From: Candidatus Rhodoferax odensensis
GTDB taxonomy: Bacteria; Pseudomonadota; Gammaproteobacteria; Burkholderiales; Burkholderiaceae_C
Direction: 5' to 3'
NCBI GenBank assembly: GCA_016718405.1
Contig: JADKDJ010000033.1
Span: forward strand, 434,001 to 498,000
DNA: 64,000 bases
Of this stretch, positions 34,187-43,662 are shown piece by piece. A model generated the notes under the pieces. It was not told the DNA's origin, did no database searches, and saw only the letters and a list, made by a program, of their open reading frames with translations. Every line of letters begins with the position of its first letter. Within the stretch, counting starts at the first letter, position 1. A program made the position numbers and the translations under genes.

Positions 34187-34966
34187 GTGAGTGCAGAGCT
34201 CAAGCGCCATCGAGTTGGGCGCACGCTGGTGCTGACCATCAGCAACCCCCAACAGCGCAATGCCCTTGGACCCGAGCTCTACATCGAGGGCGTCGAAGCG
34301 CTCAACCTGGCCGAAAGTGACCGCGACCTCGGCTCGGTCATCATCACTGGCGAGGGCGGCTTGTTCAGCGCCGGCGGCAACCTGCAGCGATTGCAGGCCA
34401 ACCGGCAGCAACACCCGTCGGTGCAGGCCCAGAGCCTGGATGCTTTGCATAGCTGGATCGAGACCATTCGCGCCTTCCCCAAGCCGGTGATTGCCGCCGT
34501 GGAAGGCGCCGCGGCAGGCGCCGGGTTCTCGCTGGCCCTGGCTTGCGACCTGATCGTGGCCGCCCGCGACTCGGTATTCGTCATGGCCTACTGCAAGCTC
34601 GCGTTGTCGCCTGACGGCGGCGGCAGTTGGAGCCTGTCCCAGGCGCTGCCCCGCCAACTGGTGACGGAACTCCTGCTGTGCGGCACGCGCATCGGCGCGC
34701 CACGCCTGGCCGAACTCGGCGTGGTCAACCGCCTGAGCGAACCGGGCGGGGCCCTCGCCACGGCGCTGGAACTGGCCGAGCAACTCAATGGCGGTGCCGG
34801 CAACGCACTGGCCAGCATCAAGACCTTGGTCAACGAAGCCGACCAGAACGGCCTGAGCGAACACTTGGCGCTGGAACGCGAGCACTTCGTGCGCAACCTG
34901 CATCACCCCAACGCCGGGCTCGGCATCGAAGCGTTCCTGGCCAAGCAGGTGCCACGGTTCGAATAG
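34187..34966 (+). CDS. Enoyl-CoA hydratase/isomerase family protein
   Basis: Crotonase-fold enzyme acting on acyl-CoA double bonds. The 259-residue product has the oxyanion-hole segments NPQQRNALG and EGGLFSAGGNLQRL, and the EGAAAGAGFSLALACDLIVAA block with the second backbone NH. A Glu/Asp acid residue region follows in LSPDGGGSWSL. I chose the GTG at 34187 because the frame upstream runs through the intergenic repeat, and the family start (AELKRHRVGRTLVLTI) fits here. Length is at the family norm. It likely works with the dehydrogenase upstream in beta-oxidation. Confidence 0.88.
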   Translation: MSAELKRHRVGRTLVLTISNPQQRNALGPELYIEGVEALNLAESDRDLGSVIITGEGGLFSAGGNLQRLQANRQQHPSVQAQSLDALHSWIETIRAFPKPVIAAVEGAAAGAGFSLALACDLIVAARDSVFVMAYCKLALSPDGGGSWSLSQALPRQLVTELLLCGTRIGAPRLAELGVVNRLSEPGGALATALELAEQLNGGAGNALASIKTLVNEADQNGLSEHLALEREHFVRNLHHPNAGLGIEAFLAKQVPRFE

Positions 34967-35100
34967 CGCGGCCGGTTGGCTCGCCCTTCAGGCAAGTCCG
35001 AACAACCACATCGACAGGACGCGCAGGTGACATCTTGCACCAGCAAACGCCGTCCCCCGCGCGACAATGTAAGGGTTTGCAGTCACCCACAGGACAGACC

Positions 35101-35820
35101 ATGATCGATCCTATTCTTACCATTGACGAACGCGAGGCGATCAATTCAGGTCGCTGGTTTTCCACTCTATCCCCGTCCTTGCGACACGACATTCTTCGAT
35201 GTGCCTACGTCAAACGCTTCAAAGACAACGACCTGATCTGCGCGCGTGGCGAGCCGCCGGAGGAGTGGATCGCCTGCGCCAAGGGTGCCGTGCGAGTCAG
35301 CTCGACGTCGATCTCGGGCAAACAGATCACGCTGACCTACGTCGAACCAGGCATCTGGTTTGGCGACGTCGCCATCTTCGACGGGGACCGACGCACCCAC
35401 GATGCCTACGCCCATGGCGACACCACGATTCTGTGTGTGGCCAAGGCCGACTTCAAGAAGATCCTGGCTACCCACGTGGAGCTGTACGAAGCCATGCTGC
35501 GTTTGCACGCGCGGCGCATTCGCCAGCTGTATGGCTTGGTCGAAGACCTCAACACCCTGCCCCTGCGCGCCCGCTTGGCCAAGCAGTTGCTGCACCTGGT
35601 TCGCAGTTACGGTGTCCCGTCGCTGAGCGACGGTCGCGAGATTCGTATTGGGTTGCAGCTGGCACAGGAAGAGCTGGCGCAGCTGCTCGGGGCCTCGCGC
35701 CAGCGGGTCAACCAAGAGCTGAAGTCCATGGAACGCGAAGACGCCATCCGGATCGAGCCGGGTGGCTTGGTGATACGCAATCGCGAAACGCTGCTGCGGA
35801 TTGCCGAAGCCGACGCCTGA
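35101..35820 (+). CDS. Crp/Fnr family transcriptional regulator
   Basis: Cytosolic DNA-binding regulator of 239 residues. It has an N-terminal cyclic-nucleotide-binding fold (about 20-140, with GKQITLTYVEPGIWFGDVAIFDG) and a C-terminal winged helix-turn-helix (IGLQLAQEELAQLLGASRQRVNQEL). It lacks the N-terminal Cys cluster of FNR, and the cAMP-binding Arg/Ser pair is not clear, so the ligand is unknown. It lies between acyl-CoA metabolism genes, but I see no evident binding-site palindrome linking it to them. Confidence 0.9.
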   Translation: MIDPILTIDEREAINSGRWFSTLSPSLRHDILRCAYVKRFKDNDLICARGEPPEEWIACAKGAVRVSSTSISGKQITLTYVEPGIWFGDVAIFDGDRRTHDAYAHGDTTILCVAKADFKKILATHVELYEAMLRLHARRIRQLYGLVEDLNTLPLRARLAKQLLHLVRSYGVPSLSDGREIRIGLQLAQEELAQLLGASRQRVNQELKSMEREDAIRIEPGGLVIRNRETLLRIAEADA

Positions 35821-35839
35821 CATTCTTCCTGCTCGGTTG

Positions 35840-35877
35840 GGGTCAGAGCACATTTGCTTCGCAAAGTGGTCTGACCC
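35840..35877. repeat. REP-like palindrome
   Basis: The left arm GGGTCAGAGCACATTTGC and right arm GCAAAGTGGTCTGACCC around a TTC loop form an imperfect hairpin of about 17 bp. The outer GGTCAGA/TCTGACC is perfect. No T tract follows, so it is not a classic terminator. Palindromes with GGGTCAGAGC ends are common dispersed elements in betaproteobacteria. Confidence 0.7.
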
Positions 35878-35896
35878 ACAAAGTATCAACACCACC

Positions 35897-36982
35897 ATGA
35901 CCGATTTCGACCACTTCACCGGCACCCGCCCAGTTTCCGATCAACATGCACTCAACTTGGACGCCTTGCAAAGCTGGTTGGTGCAGCACATCGAAGGTTT
36001 CAGCGGTCCGCTCAGTCTGGAGATGTTCAAGGGCGGCCAGTCCAACCCTACCTACAAACTGATCACGCCCAGCCGCAGCTACGTGATGCGAGCCAAGCCC
36101 GGGCCCGTGGCGAAACTGCTGCCATCAGCGCACGCCGTCGAGCGCGAGTTCGCCGTGATGCAGGGCCTCGCCGGCACGCAAGTCCCCGTGGCGCGGATGT
36201 ACGGTTTGTGCGAGGACGAGAGCGTCATCGGCCGGGCCTTCTACGTGATGGAGTGCGTCGACGGTCGCGTGCTGTGGGACCAGTCCTTGCCAGGCATGAC
36301 GGCGGAGCAGCGCGGACAGATCTATGACGAGATGAACCGCGTCATCGCGGCTCTGCACTGCGTCAATTTCACCGAGCGCGGTCTCGCCAGCTTCGGCAAA
36401 CCGGGCAACTACTTCGAGCGGCAAATTGGCCGCTGGAGTAAACAGTACCTCGCCTCTGTCACGACACCCATTCCCCAGATGGACCAACTCATGGCCTGGC
36501 TGCCCACCCACATCCCGCCGATGGCACGGGATGAGTCCATGGTCAGCGTCGTACATGGCGACTACCGGCTCGACAACCTGATTTTTCACCCGACCGAGCC
36601 GCGCATCCTGGCCGTGCTCGACTGGGAGCTGTCCACACTGGGGCACCCGCTGGCCGACTTCAGCTACCACTGCATGGCCTGGCACATCCCGCCTGGCGCG
36701 TTTCGCGGCATTGGGGGCCTGGATGTGCGCTGTTTGGGAATACCGACCGAGAACGAGTACATCCAGCGCTATTGCGAACGCACTGGCTTGGCCACACCCG
36801 AGCAACTGAAAACTGACTGGAACTTCTACATGGCCTACAACCTGTTCCGGATTGCCGCCATTTTGCAGGGCATCGCCAAGCGCGTGGAAGCAGGCACCGC
36901 CTCCAGCGCACAAGCAGTCAGCTCCGGCGCGGGCGCGCGCCCGATGGCCGAGCTGGCCTGGGGTTTTGCGCAACGCACTTGA
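35897..36982 (+). CDS. APH-type phosphotransferase family protein
   Basis: Kinase-like protein of 361 residues with the aminoglycoside/choline kinase fold. Catalytic blocks are VVHGDYRLDNLIF (HxDxxxxN) and LAVLDWELSTLGHPLADFSY (metal-binding Asp). The N-terminal part contains FKGGQSNPTYKLI, the nucleotide loop of this group. Homologues are found next to acyl-CoA dehydrogenases, as here (57 bp), and match the kinase domain of eukaryotic ACAD10/11. By that analogy it may phosphorylate a hydroxyacyl-CoA rather than an antibiotic; this is inference. Confidence 0.9.
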   Translation: MTDFDHFTGTRPVSDQHALNLDALQSWLVQHIEGFSGPLSLEMFKGGQSNPTYKLITPSRSYVMRAKPGPVAKLLPSAHAVEREFAVMQGLAGTQVPVARMYGLCEDESVIGRAFYVMECVDGRVLWDQSLPGMTAEQRGQIYDEMNRVIAALHCVNFTERGLASFGKPGNYFERQIGRWSKQYLASVTTPIPQMDQLMAWLPTHIPPMARDESMVSVVHGDYRLDNLIFHPTEPRILAVLDWELSTLGHPLADFSYHCMAWHIPPGAFRGIGGLDVRCLGIPTENEYIQRYCERTGLATPEQLKTDWNFYMAYNLFRIAAILQGIAKRVEAGTASSAQAVSSGAGARPMAELAWGFAQRT

Positions 36983-37039
36983 ACACCCGGCCTTCAAGAA
37001 TCACCAACGCCAATTCCCCAAGCACCATCGAAAGAAACC

Positions 37040-38302
<1,263 letters not shown>

Positions 38303-38335
38303 GCCGGTTGGCGGGGCGCGGTCCGCGCTCGCCCC

Positions 38336-39574
38336 TTACCAGGATGGTTTGGACAACCCCGACCACAGTTCATTGAGGTCGGCAAAGCGCCACTTTGCGG
38401 GGTCTTCACGACTGGCGATCTTCTCCGTGCAAGCGGGCAGGGAAAGGTCAATCTCGACGGGTGGTATTCGCATGTTCGACTTGGTCGAAAAGAACACCTT
38501 GACCCGCGGCGTGGTGAGCGACTTGCCGGTCTGTTCGATCACCACGCCAATGCGTCCCGAGCTCAGCCGCACCAGCGAGCCAATCGGATAGATGCCCAAG
38601 CTCTTGACGAACGCCTGGAACACCATTGGATCGAAATGCCCGTTGGCCCATTCGGCCATCTTGCGCAGGGACTCGGCTGGGTCCCACCCCATCTTGTAAG
38701 GCCGGTTGGAGGTGATCGCATCGTAGACATCACACACGGCGCCCATCTTGGCGTGCAGGCTAATCTGATCGCTCTTGAGCCCTTCCGGGTAACCCGAGCC
38801 GTCGGCCTTCTCGTGATGATGCAGGCAAACATCCAACGCCACCGGGTGCACACCACTGCCCGCTAACAGCATCTTGTGGCCCTCGACCGGATGGCCCTTG
38901 ATGATGGCAAATTCTGCGTCCGTCAACTTGCCAGGCTTATTGAGGACATCCATGGGCATGGCCGCCTTGCCCAAGTCGTGCAACAAACCGGCTACCCCTG
39001 CTGCGCGCATTTCACCGTCCGGCAAGGCAAGTTGTTTGCCTAAAGCCACCATCATGGCGCAAACTGCCACGGAATGCATGTAGGTATAGTCGTCAGCGGT
39101 CTTCAAGCGCGCCAGGCTGATCAAGGCACCAGGGTTGCGAATCACCGAATCGGCGATCTCTTCGACCAATTGCTGGGCGCCGCCGGCATCAACCGTCTTG
39201 CCCATGCGCGCTTCCTGAAACATGGAGGCGACTGCCTGTTTGGACTGGGCGCATATCTTGGCCGCGCGTTCAATCTCAACCGACATGGAAACTGCGCCAA
39301 CGTCTCGCTGAACCGTGGCACTTTGGTGAAGTTCGGCCTCTACCTGGGCGTCTGATTCCGCCTGCGACACCGCGCTGACGCCCGCCGGCACGTCCAGCCC
39401 CTTGTCGCAATCGATCCAGACCTCTTTGATGCTGCTGGCCAGAATGGATGTGATGTCCTTCGGGTCGGTGATGACGAAGCCCGACCGCCAAAAGGGATGC
39501 TCCATCCAGGAGCCACAAAACTCCTTGAGGTGCATCCCGACCGTGAGCTGTTGAACGCGAATACGTTTTAGCAT
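38336..39574 (-). CDS. HD-GYP domain protein with N-terminal DUF3391
   Basis: Predicted c-di-GMP phosphodiesterase of 412 residues. DUF3391 covers about 1-130 (RIRVQQLTVGMHLKEFCGSW). The HD-GYP domain has HDLGK (199-203), a downstream HHEKADGSGYPEGL (253-266) with intact GYP, and the VCDVYDAITSNRPYK block. Its architecture is like the HD-GYP protein at 14210-15532, so the two are paralogues, but this one keeps the canonical Tyr. It is convergent with the acyl-CoA dehydrogenase gene. Confidence 0.93.
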   Translation of the reverse strand: MLKRIRVQQLTVGMHLKEFCGSWMEHPFWRSGFVITDPKDITSILASSIKEVWIDCDKGLDVPAGVSAVSQAESDAQVEAELHQSATVQRDVGAVSMSVEIERAAKICAQSKQAVASMFQEARMGKTVDAGGAQQLVEEIADSVIRNPGALISLARLKTADDYTYMHSVAVCAMMVALGKQLALPDGEMRAAGVAGLLHDLGKAAMPMDVLNKPGKLTDAEFAIIKGHPVEGHKMLLAGSGVHPVALDVCLHHHEKADGSGYPEGLKSDQISLHAKMGAVCDVYDAITSNRPYKMGWDPAESLRKMAEWANGHFDPMVFQAFVKSLGIYPIGSLVRLSSGRIGVVIEQTGKSLTTPRVKVFFSTKSNMRIPPVEIDLSLPACTEKIASREDPAKWRFADLNELWSGLSKPSW

Positions 39575-39697
39575 GTGCTGTGGCCCGTGCCTGACATGTT
39601 AACCCGGCGACCCGACCCTGTGAGCAGGAAATCACAACCCGCTGGTCGGCCGCCAATGATGCTGACGCTGGATGTGATCCGCCCACCATGCATGCAC

Positions 39698-39774
39698 TGG
39701 CCTGCCCGGAGGGGATCGAACCCCCGACCCACAGCTTAGAAGGCTGTTGCTCTATCCAACTGAGCTACGGGCAG
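39698..39774 (-). tRNA. tRNA-Arg (anticodon UCU)
   Basis: Full cloverleaf on the minus strand: acceptor CTGCCCG pairs perfectly with CGGGCAG. D-arm GCTC/GAGC, anticodon stem ACAGC/GCTGT with loop CTTCTAA (anticodon TCT) and T-loop TTCGATC are present. CCA is encoded (39698-39700). It lies downstream of tRNA-Pro, beyond a terminator hairpin. Confidence 0.95.
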
Positions 39775-39779
39775 AAGCG

Positions 39780-39806
39780 AAAAAAGCCCACCGAGTGAGC
39801 TTTTTT
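39780..39806. terminator. Terminator between tRNA-Pro and tRNA-Arg
   Basis: Stem GCCCAC/GTGAGC (39786-39800, one G-U pair) is flanked by an A run on the left and a T run on the right. It can therefore stop transcription in either direction. For the minus-strand tRNA-Pro it is a proper downstream terminator. Confidence 0.7.
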
Positions 39807-39817
39807 CTTGACATAAA

Positions 39818-39894
<77 letters not shown>

Positions 39895-40019
39895 ACGAAG
39901 CTCGTATTCTAGCCGCTCAGGACAGCGTTTTCGACAGTGCGCCTCAATTAAGTCTCTAAACCTCAACCGTCCCACGACGTGAGAAGCGATTCGCCCCACC
40001 GGTCCGCTACAGTTCGTGC

Positions 40020-40784
40020 ATGTCATCCTCTGCTGGCGACCTACCCTGGTTGGCACCGCATCAAGCGTTTCCACCCGCCTCCCACGCGTGGCCCGCCGGT
40101 TCTGCCGCGCCCGGGTTATTGGCGGCGGGTGGTGTGCTGGATGTGGCCACGCTATGCCAGGCATATCGTCACGGCATTTTCCCGTGGTTCAGCGACGACC
40201 AGCCCATTTTGTGGTGGAGCCCCGACCCGCGGATGATCCTGAAAACTTCGCAGTTACGTATGCACCGCTCGCTACGGCAAGCAGTGCAGCAGTTCCGTCG
40301 CTCGCCGGGGTGCGAGATTCGCATCGACAGCGCGTTCGAACAAGTGATCAATGGCTGCGCATCGAGTCCGCGCGTGGGGCAGTCTGGAACCTGGATCGTT
40401 CCGGCCATGATCGACGCCTATGTAGCCCTGCACCACGCGGGATTCGCACACAGCGTTGAGACATGGATCGACGGTCGCTTGTGCGGCGGCTTGTATTGCG
40501 TCGCGATTGGGAGGGCCGTATTTGGTGAATCCATGTTCACCCGCGTCAGCAACGGCTCGAAAATCGCGCTGGCAGCCTTGGTCAGTCTGTGCGCACACCA
40601 TGGCATCGTTCAGATCGATTGCCAACAGAACACCCGTCACCTGGCGCACATGGGTGCCACGGAAATCAGCCGTGCCGACTTCCTGATCGGAGTCGGCCAC
40701 GGCGTGTCACAGACCGCGCCGGTGTGGCAGTTTGACCCCCTATACTGGCAGCTACTCCTGCACTCCAAGCAAGACCTGGCGTGA
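40020..40784 (+). CDS. aat: Leucyl/phenylalanyl-tRNA--protein transferase
   Basis: Adds Leu or Phe from aminoacyl-tRNA to proteins with N-terminal Lys or Arg, marking them for ClpAP via ClpS. The 254-residue protein has the Aat motifs YRHGIFPWFSDDQPILWWSPDPR, GGLYCVAIGRAVFGESMF and IDCQQNTRHLAHMGA. Its stop overlaps the GTG of bpt, so the two N-degron transferases are translationally coupled. Confidence 0.96.
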   Translation: MSSSAGDLPWLAPHQAFPPASHAWPAGSAAPGLLAAGGVLDVATLCQAYRHGIFPWFSDDQPILWWSPDPRMILKTSQLRMHRSLRQAVQQFRRSPGCEIRIDSAFEQVINGCASSPRVGQSGTWIVPAMIDAYVALHHAGFAHSVETWIDGRLCGGLYCVAIGRAVFGESMFTRVSNGSKIALAALVSLCAHHGIVQIDCQQNTRHLAHMGATEISRADFLIGVGHGVSQTAPVWQFDPLYWQLLLHSKQDLA

Positions 40785-41620
40785 CACACCTCAAGGACCT
40801 TCCACTGCAAGCGCTGCAGTTCTATGCAACAGCGCCCTACGCCTGCACCTACCTGACGGGGAAGCAGGCGCGCTCCCAGGTCGCCACGCCCAGCCACCTG
40901 ATCAACAACGCGACCTACTCCGAGCTGGTCAATCGAGGTTTTAGGCGCAGCGGCATGTTTACCTACCGCCCCTACTGCGATGGCTGTCGCGCCTGCACTC
41001 CCGTACGCGTGCTGGCCGACCAGTTCACGCCCGATCGCAGCCAACGTCGCGCTTGGCAGCGGCATTGCACGCTGCAGGCTCGTGTGCTCAAGTTGTGTTT
41101 CACCCCGGAGCACTATGCGCTGTACTTGCGCTATCAGATGGGTCGCCATGCTGGTGGCGGCATGGACCAGGACAGCATTGACCAGTACACCCAGTTCCTG
41201 CTTCAGAGTCGGGTCAACTCGCGTTTGGTGGAGTTTCGTGAGTCTGCCCCTGACGGCACGCCTGGCGCGGTCAGAATGGTGTCCATTCTGGATGTCCTGG
41301 ACGACGGCATATCGGCCGTGTACACGTTCTATGAGCCGCAAGCCGGCGCAAGCTACGGGACCTATGCCGTGTTGTGGCAAATCGAGCAGGCCAAGTTGTT
41401 AAGGCTTCCCCACGTATACCTGGGCTATTGGATCGAAGCCAGCCAAAAGATGCGCTACAAGGCTCGGTTTCGCCCACAGCAGGTTCTGCGCGATGACAGG
41501 TGGTGCAACCCCACGCCAACCGCAGATCGCGTCGATTCGCGGTCAAGCGGGCTCATGGTCGACACGAGCGGGATTTCGTCTCGTAAAATGCGATCCCATA
41601 CACATCTCGCCGATCCATGA
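40781..41620 (+). CDS. bpt: Aspartate/glutamate leucyltransferase
   Basis: Transfers Leu from tRNA to proteins with N-terminal Asp or Glu, a bacterial N-degron enzyme related to eukaryotic ATE1. The 279-residue product has the Cys cluster region (APYACTYLTGK, YRPYCDGCRACTPVRV) and the MRYKARFRPQQVL C-terminal block. It starts with GTG overlapping the aat stop (GTGA). The C-terminal tail is about 30 residues longer than usual. Its own stop overlaps the ATG of the IclR gene. Confidence 0.94.
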   Translation: MTHLKDLPLQALQFYATAPYACTYLTGKQARSQVATPSHLINNATYSELVNRGFRRSGMFTYRPYCDGCRACTPVRVLADQFTPDRSQRRAWQRHCTLQARVLKLCFTPEHYALYLRYQMGRHAGGGMDQDSIDQYTQFLLQSRVNSRLVEFRESAPDGTPGAVRMVSILDVLDDGISAVYTFYEPQAGASYGTYAVLWQIEQAKLLRLPHVYLGYWIEASQKMRYKARFRPQQVLRDDRWCNPTPTADRVDSRSSGLMVDTSGISSRKMRSHTHLADP

Positions 41621-42411
41621 CCAAGTCCGATGCCTTTGCAGCTACCACGCCAACTGTTCAGGTGATTGAGCGCATGTTCACACTGATGGACGTACTGGCT
41701 TCAAAAGAAGAAGCCATTTCTCTGAAAGAGATCAGCGAAAAGACCGGTCTGCACCCTTCGACGGCACATCGGCTCCTCAACGATCTGGCCACCGGTCGCT
41801 TTGTTGACCGGTCGCAGCCCGGCAGTTATCGCCTGGGAATGCGTTTACTTGAGTTGGGCAACCTGGTCAAGAGCCGCCTCAATGTGCGTGATGCCGCGCT
41901 GATACCGATGCGGGAATTGCACAAGCTGATCCAGCAACCGGTCAATCTGAGCATGCGCCAAGGCGACGAGATTGTCTACATTGAGCGCACCTACAGCGAG
42001 CGCTCCGGCATGCAGGTGGTGCGCGCAATTGGCGGGCGGGCGCCGCTGCACCTGACTTCAGTTGGCAAGTTGTTCTTGGCAGCCGATGATCCGCAGCGTG
42101 TACGCGCTTATGCCACGCGAACGGGTCTGGCGGGCCACACCAAGAACAGCTTGACACAGCTCCCGGCACTGGAGCGCGAGCTTGCCAAAGTCCGCCAGTA
42201 CGGCAACGCGCATGACAACGAAGAACTTGAACTCGGCGTGCGCTGCATGGCCGCTGGAATCTATGACGATCAGGGCAAGTTGGTTGCTGGTCTGTCCATC
42301 TCCGCGCCTGCAGGCAGGCTCGAAGAGCAGTGGTTATCGAAATTGCAAGCCACCGCCCACGGCATATCGACCACCCTGGGTTACCAACCGGGTCTGAAGC
42401 GGCCAGCTTAG
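41617..42411 (+). CDS. IclR family transcriptional regulator
   Basis: DNA-binding regulator of 264 residues: winged helix at 15-80 (LKEISEKTGLHPSTAHRLLNDL) and a GAF-like effector domain (APLHLTSVGKLFLA, GVRCMAAGIYDDQGKLVAGLSISAP). The ATG overlaps the bpt stop (ATGA), so it is read from the same transcript. IclR members usually control nearby catabolic genes; none are adjacent, and the target is unknown. An acyl-CoA locus lies upstream, which is only a weak hint. Confidence 0.93.
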   Translation: MTKSDAFAATTPTVQVIERMFTLMDVLASKEEAISLKEISEKTGLHPSTAHRLLNDLATGRFVDRSQPGSYRLGMRLLELGNLVKSRLNVRDAALIPMRELHKLIQQPVNLSMRQGDEIVYIERTYSERSGMQVVRAIGGRAPLHLTSVGKLFLAADDPQRVRAYATRTGLAGHTKNSLTQLPALERELAKVRQYGNAHDNEELELGVRCMAAGIYDDQGKLVAGLSISAPAGRLEEQWLSKLQATAHGISTTLGYQPGLKRPA

Positions 42412-42448
42412 CGCAGGTCCTTCCTGGCGCCGAGGAACCCCGGTGCCA

Positions 42449-43546
42449 CTACTGAACGTCTGCCGCAACGCTCAGAAAGCCGCCAGCGGCCAGTCGGCCG
42501 CCATCAGCCTGCATCGCCGGTGTCTGCAGCGTTGCGGCGTTGACCGTCGCTTTGGATTCAACCCAGCGCCGCACCCGCTCGGCGTCGCCCAGGCGGGTCA
42601 GTTTTCCGGCCGAGTCGAGAAACACCATGATCAGTTTACGACCGGCGACTTTGGCCTGCATCACCAGACACTGCCCAGCCTCCGAAATGTAGCCGGTCTT
42701 CTGCAGACCGATGTCCCATGATGCGTTCTTCACCAGGCGATTGGTGTTGTTAAAGGTCAAAGTCCGCGCGCCCACGGCCACCTGATGACCGGGCGAAGTG
42801 GACAACTCGCGTAGCACCGGGTCTCCATAGGAAAACCCCACCAATTTGGCCAAATCACTGGCGTTTGATTGGTTCTGGCTCGACAGCCCGGTCGGCTCGA
42901 CATAGCGGGTATCGGTCATTCCCAGCGCCTTGGCGCGTGCATTCATCAACTCGACGAAAACTGGCAACCCACCCGGATAGGTCCGTCCCAAAGCATGCGC
43001 AGCGCGGTTCTCACTGGACATCAATGCCAAATGCAGCAGCTCGCCCCGACTCAATTCGGCACCAACGCGCAATCTGGACCGACTGCCTTTCTCGGTGTCC
43101 ACATCGGACTGATCAATGCTGATCATCTCGTCCATCGGCAAGCGCGCCTCGCTGATGAGCAATCCCGTCATCAACTTGGTTAACGAGGCGATGGGGAGCA
43201 CCGCCTGATCATTCTTGCTGAACAGCACTTCGCGGGTATCTTGATCGACGACCAGCGCGACGCGGGACTTCAAAGCCAAGGCATCGGGGGTGTGATGCAA
43301 ACCGGCCAATTGCCCCATTGAGGGTCTGGCTGCGTAGACCACCGACTTACGCTTGGTGACCAACACCGTCTTTGAGACCCGGCGCTTGGACACTGAATGG
43401 GCAGTGGCGCTTTTCGCAACGGCGCGCTTAGCCTGGGACGCGACGGCGTGCGGCATGGCAAACGCCCACACCACCGCGGACAAACCGAGTACCCACAACA
43501 CTCGGCTGACGGCGCTTCCCAACCCAACACGGCGGTGACGTGACAT
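42449..43546 (-). CDS. pbpG: D-alanyl-D-alanine endopeptidase / carboxypeptidase (S11, PbpG-like)
   Basis: Low-molecular-weight penicillin-binding protein that trims peptidoglycan crosslinks in the periplasm. The 365-residue product has a basic N-terminus and hydrophobic export segment (residues 15-37), a Lys/Arg-rich linker, and the three PBP motifs: SLTK (121-124), SEN (178-180) and KTG (283-285). It lacks the C-terminal amphipathic anchor typical of DacA, fitting PBP7/PbpG. It follows leuA and a terminator on the same strand, so it has its own promoter. Confidence 0.93.
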   Translation of the reverse strand: MSRHRRVGLGSAVSRVLWVLGLSAVVWAFAMPHAVASQAKRAVAKSATAHSVSKRRVSKTVLVTKRKSVVYAARPSMGQLAGLHHTPDALALKSRVALVVDQDTREVLFSKNDQAVLPIASLTKLMTGLLISEARLPMDEMISIDQSDVDTEKGSRSRLRVGAELSRGELLHLALMSSENRAAHALGRTYPGGLPVFVELMNARAKALGMTDTRYVEPTGLSSQNQSNASDLAKLVGFSYGDPVLRELSTSPGHQVAVGARTLTFNNTNRLVKNASWDIGLQKTGYISEAGQCLVMQAKVAGRKLIMVFLDSAGKLTRLGDAERVRRWVESKATVNAATLQTPAMQADGGRLAAGGFLSVAADVQ

Positions 43547-43590
43547 GCGTTCAGCTCCAACAGTATTTCTACAATACCGCCAGTGTAATC

Positions 43591-43624
43591 AAAAAAACCG
43601 CGCTGTATCAACTACTTGCGCGGT
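43591..43624 (-). terminator. Terminator after leuA
   Basis: On the minus strand the stem ACCGCGC/GCGCGGT (43618-43624 with 43597-43603) is followed by a run of seven T (complement of 43591-43597). This is a good intrinsic terminator 39 bp after the leuA stop. Confidence 0.85.
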
Positions 43625-43662
43625 CTATCTAAAGAAAGTTACTAACAGACGAGGCTGCCGGC

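Noticed and set aside
33326..34906. Minus-strand open frame of 526 codons across the dehydrogenase, repeat and hydratase
   Set aside because: It runs antisense through two clear enzymes and the intergenic repeat, without protein motifs. The repeat even makes its translation repeat.
35840..35877. Palindrome as an intrinsic terminator for the Crp-type regulator
   Set aside because: The stem is long, but no T tract follows on either strand.
35897..36982. Aminoglycoside resistance gene
   Set aside because: The kinase fold is shared, but the gene is paired with an acyl-CoA dehydrogenase and resembles the kinase domain of ACAD10/11, so a metabolic role is more likely.
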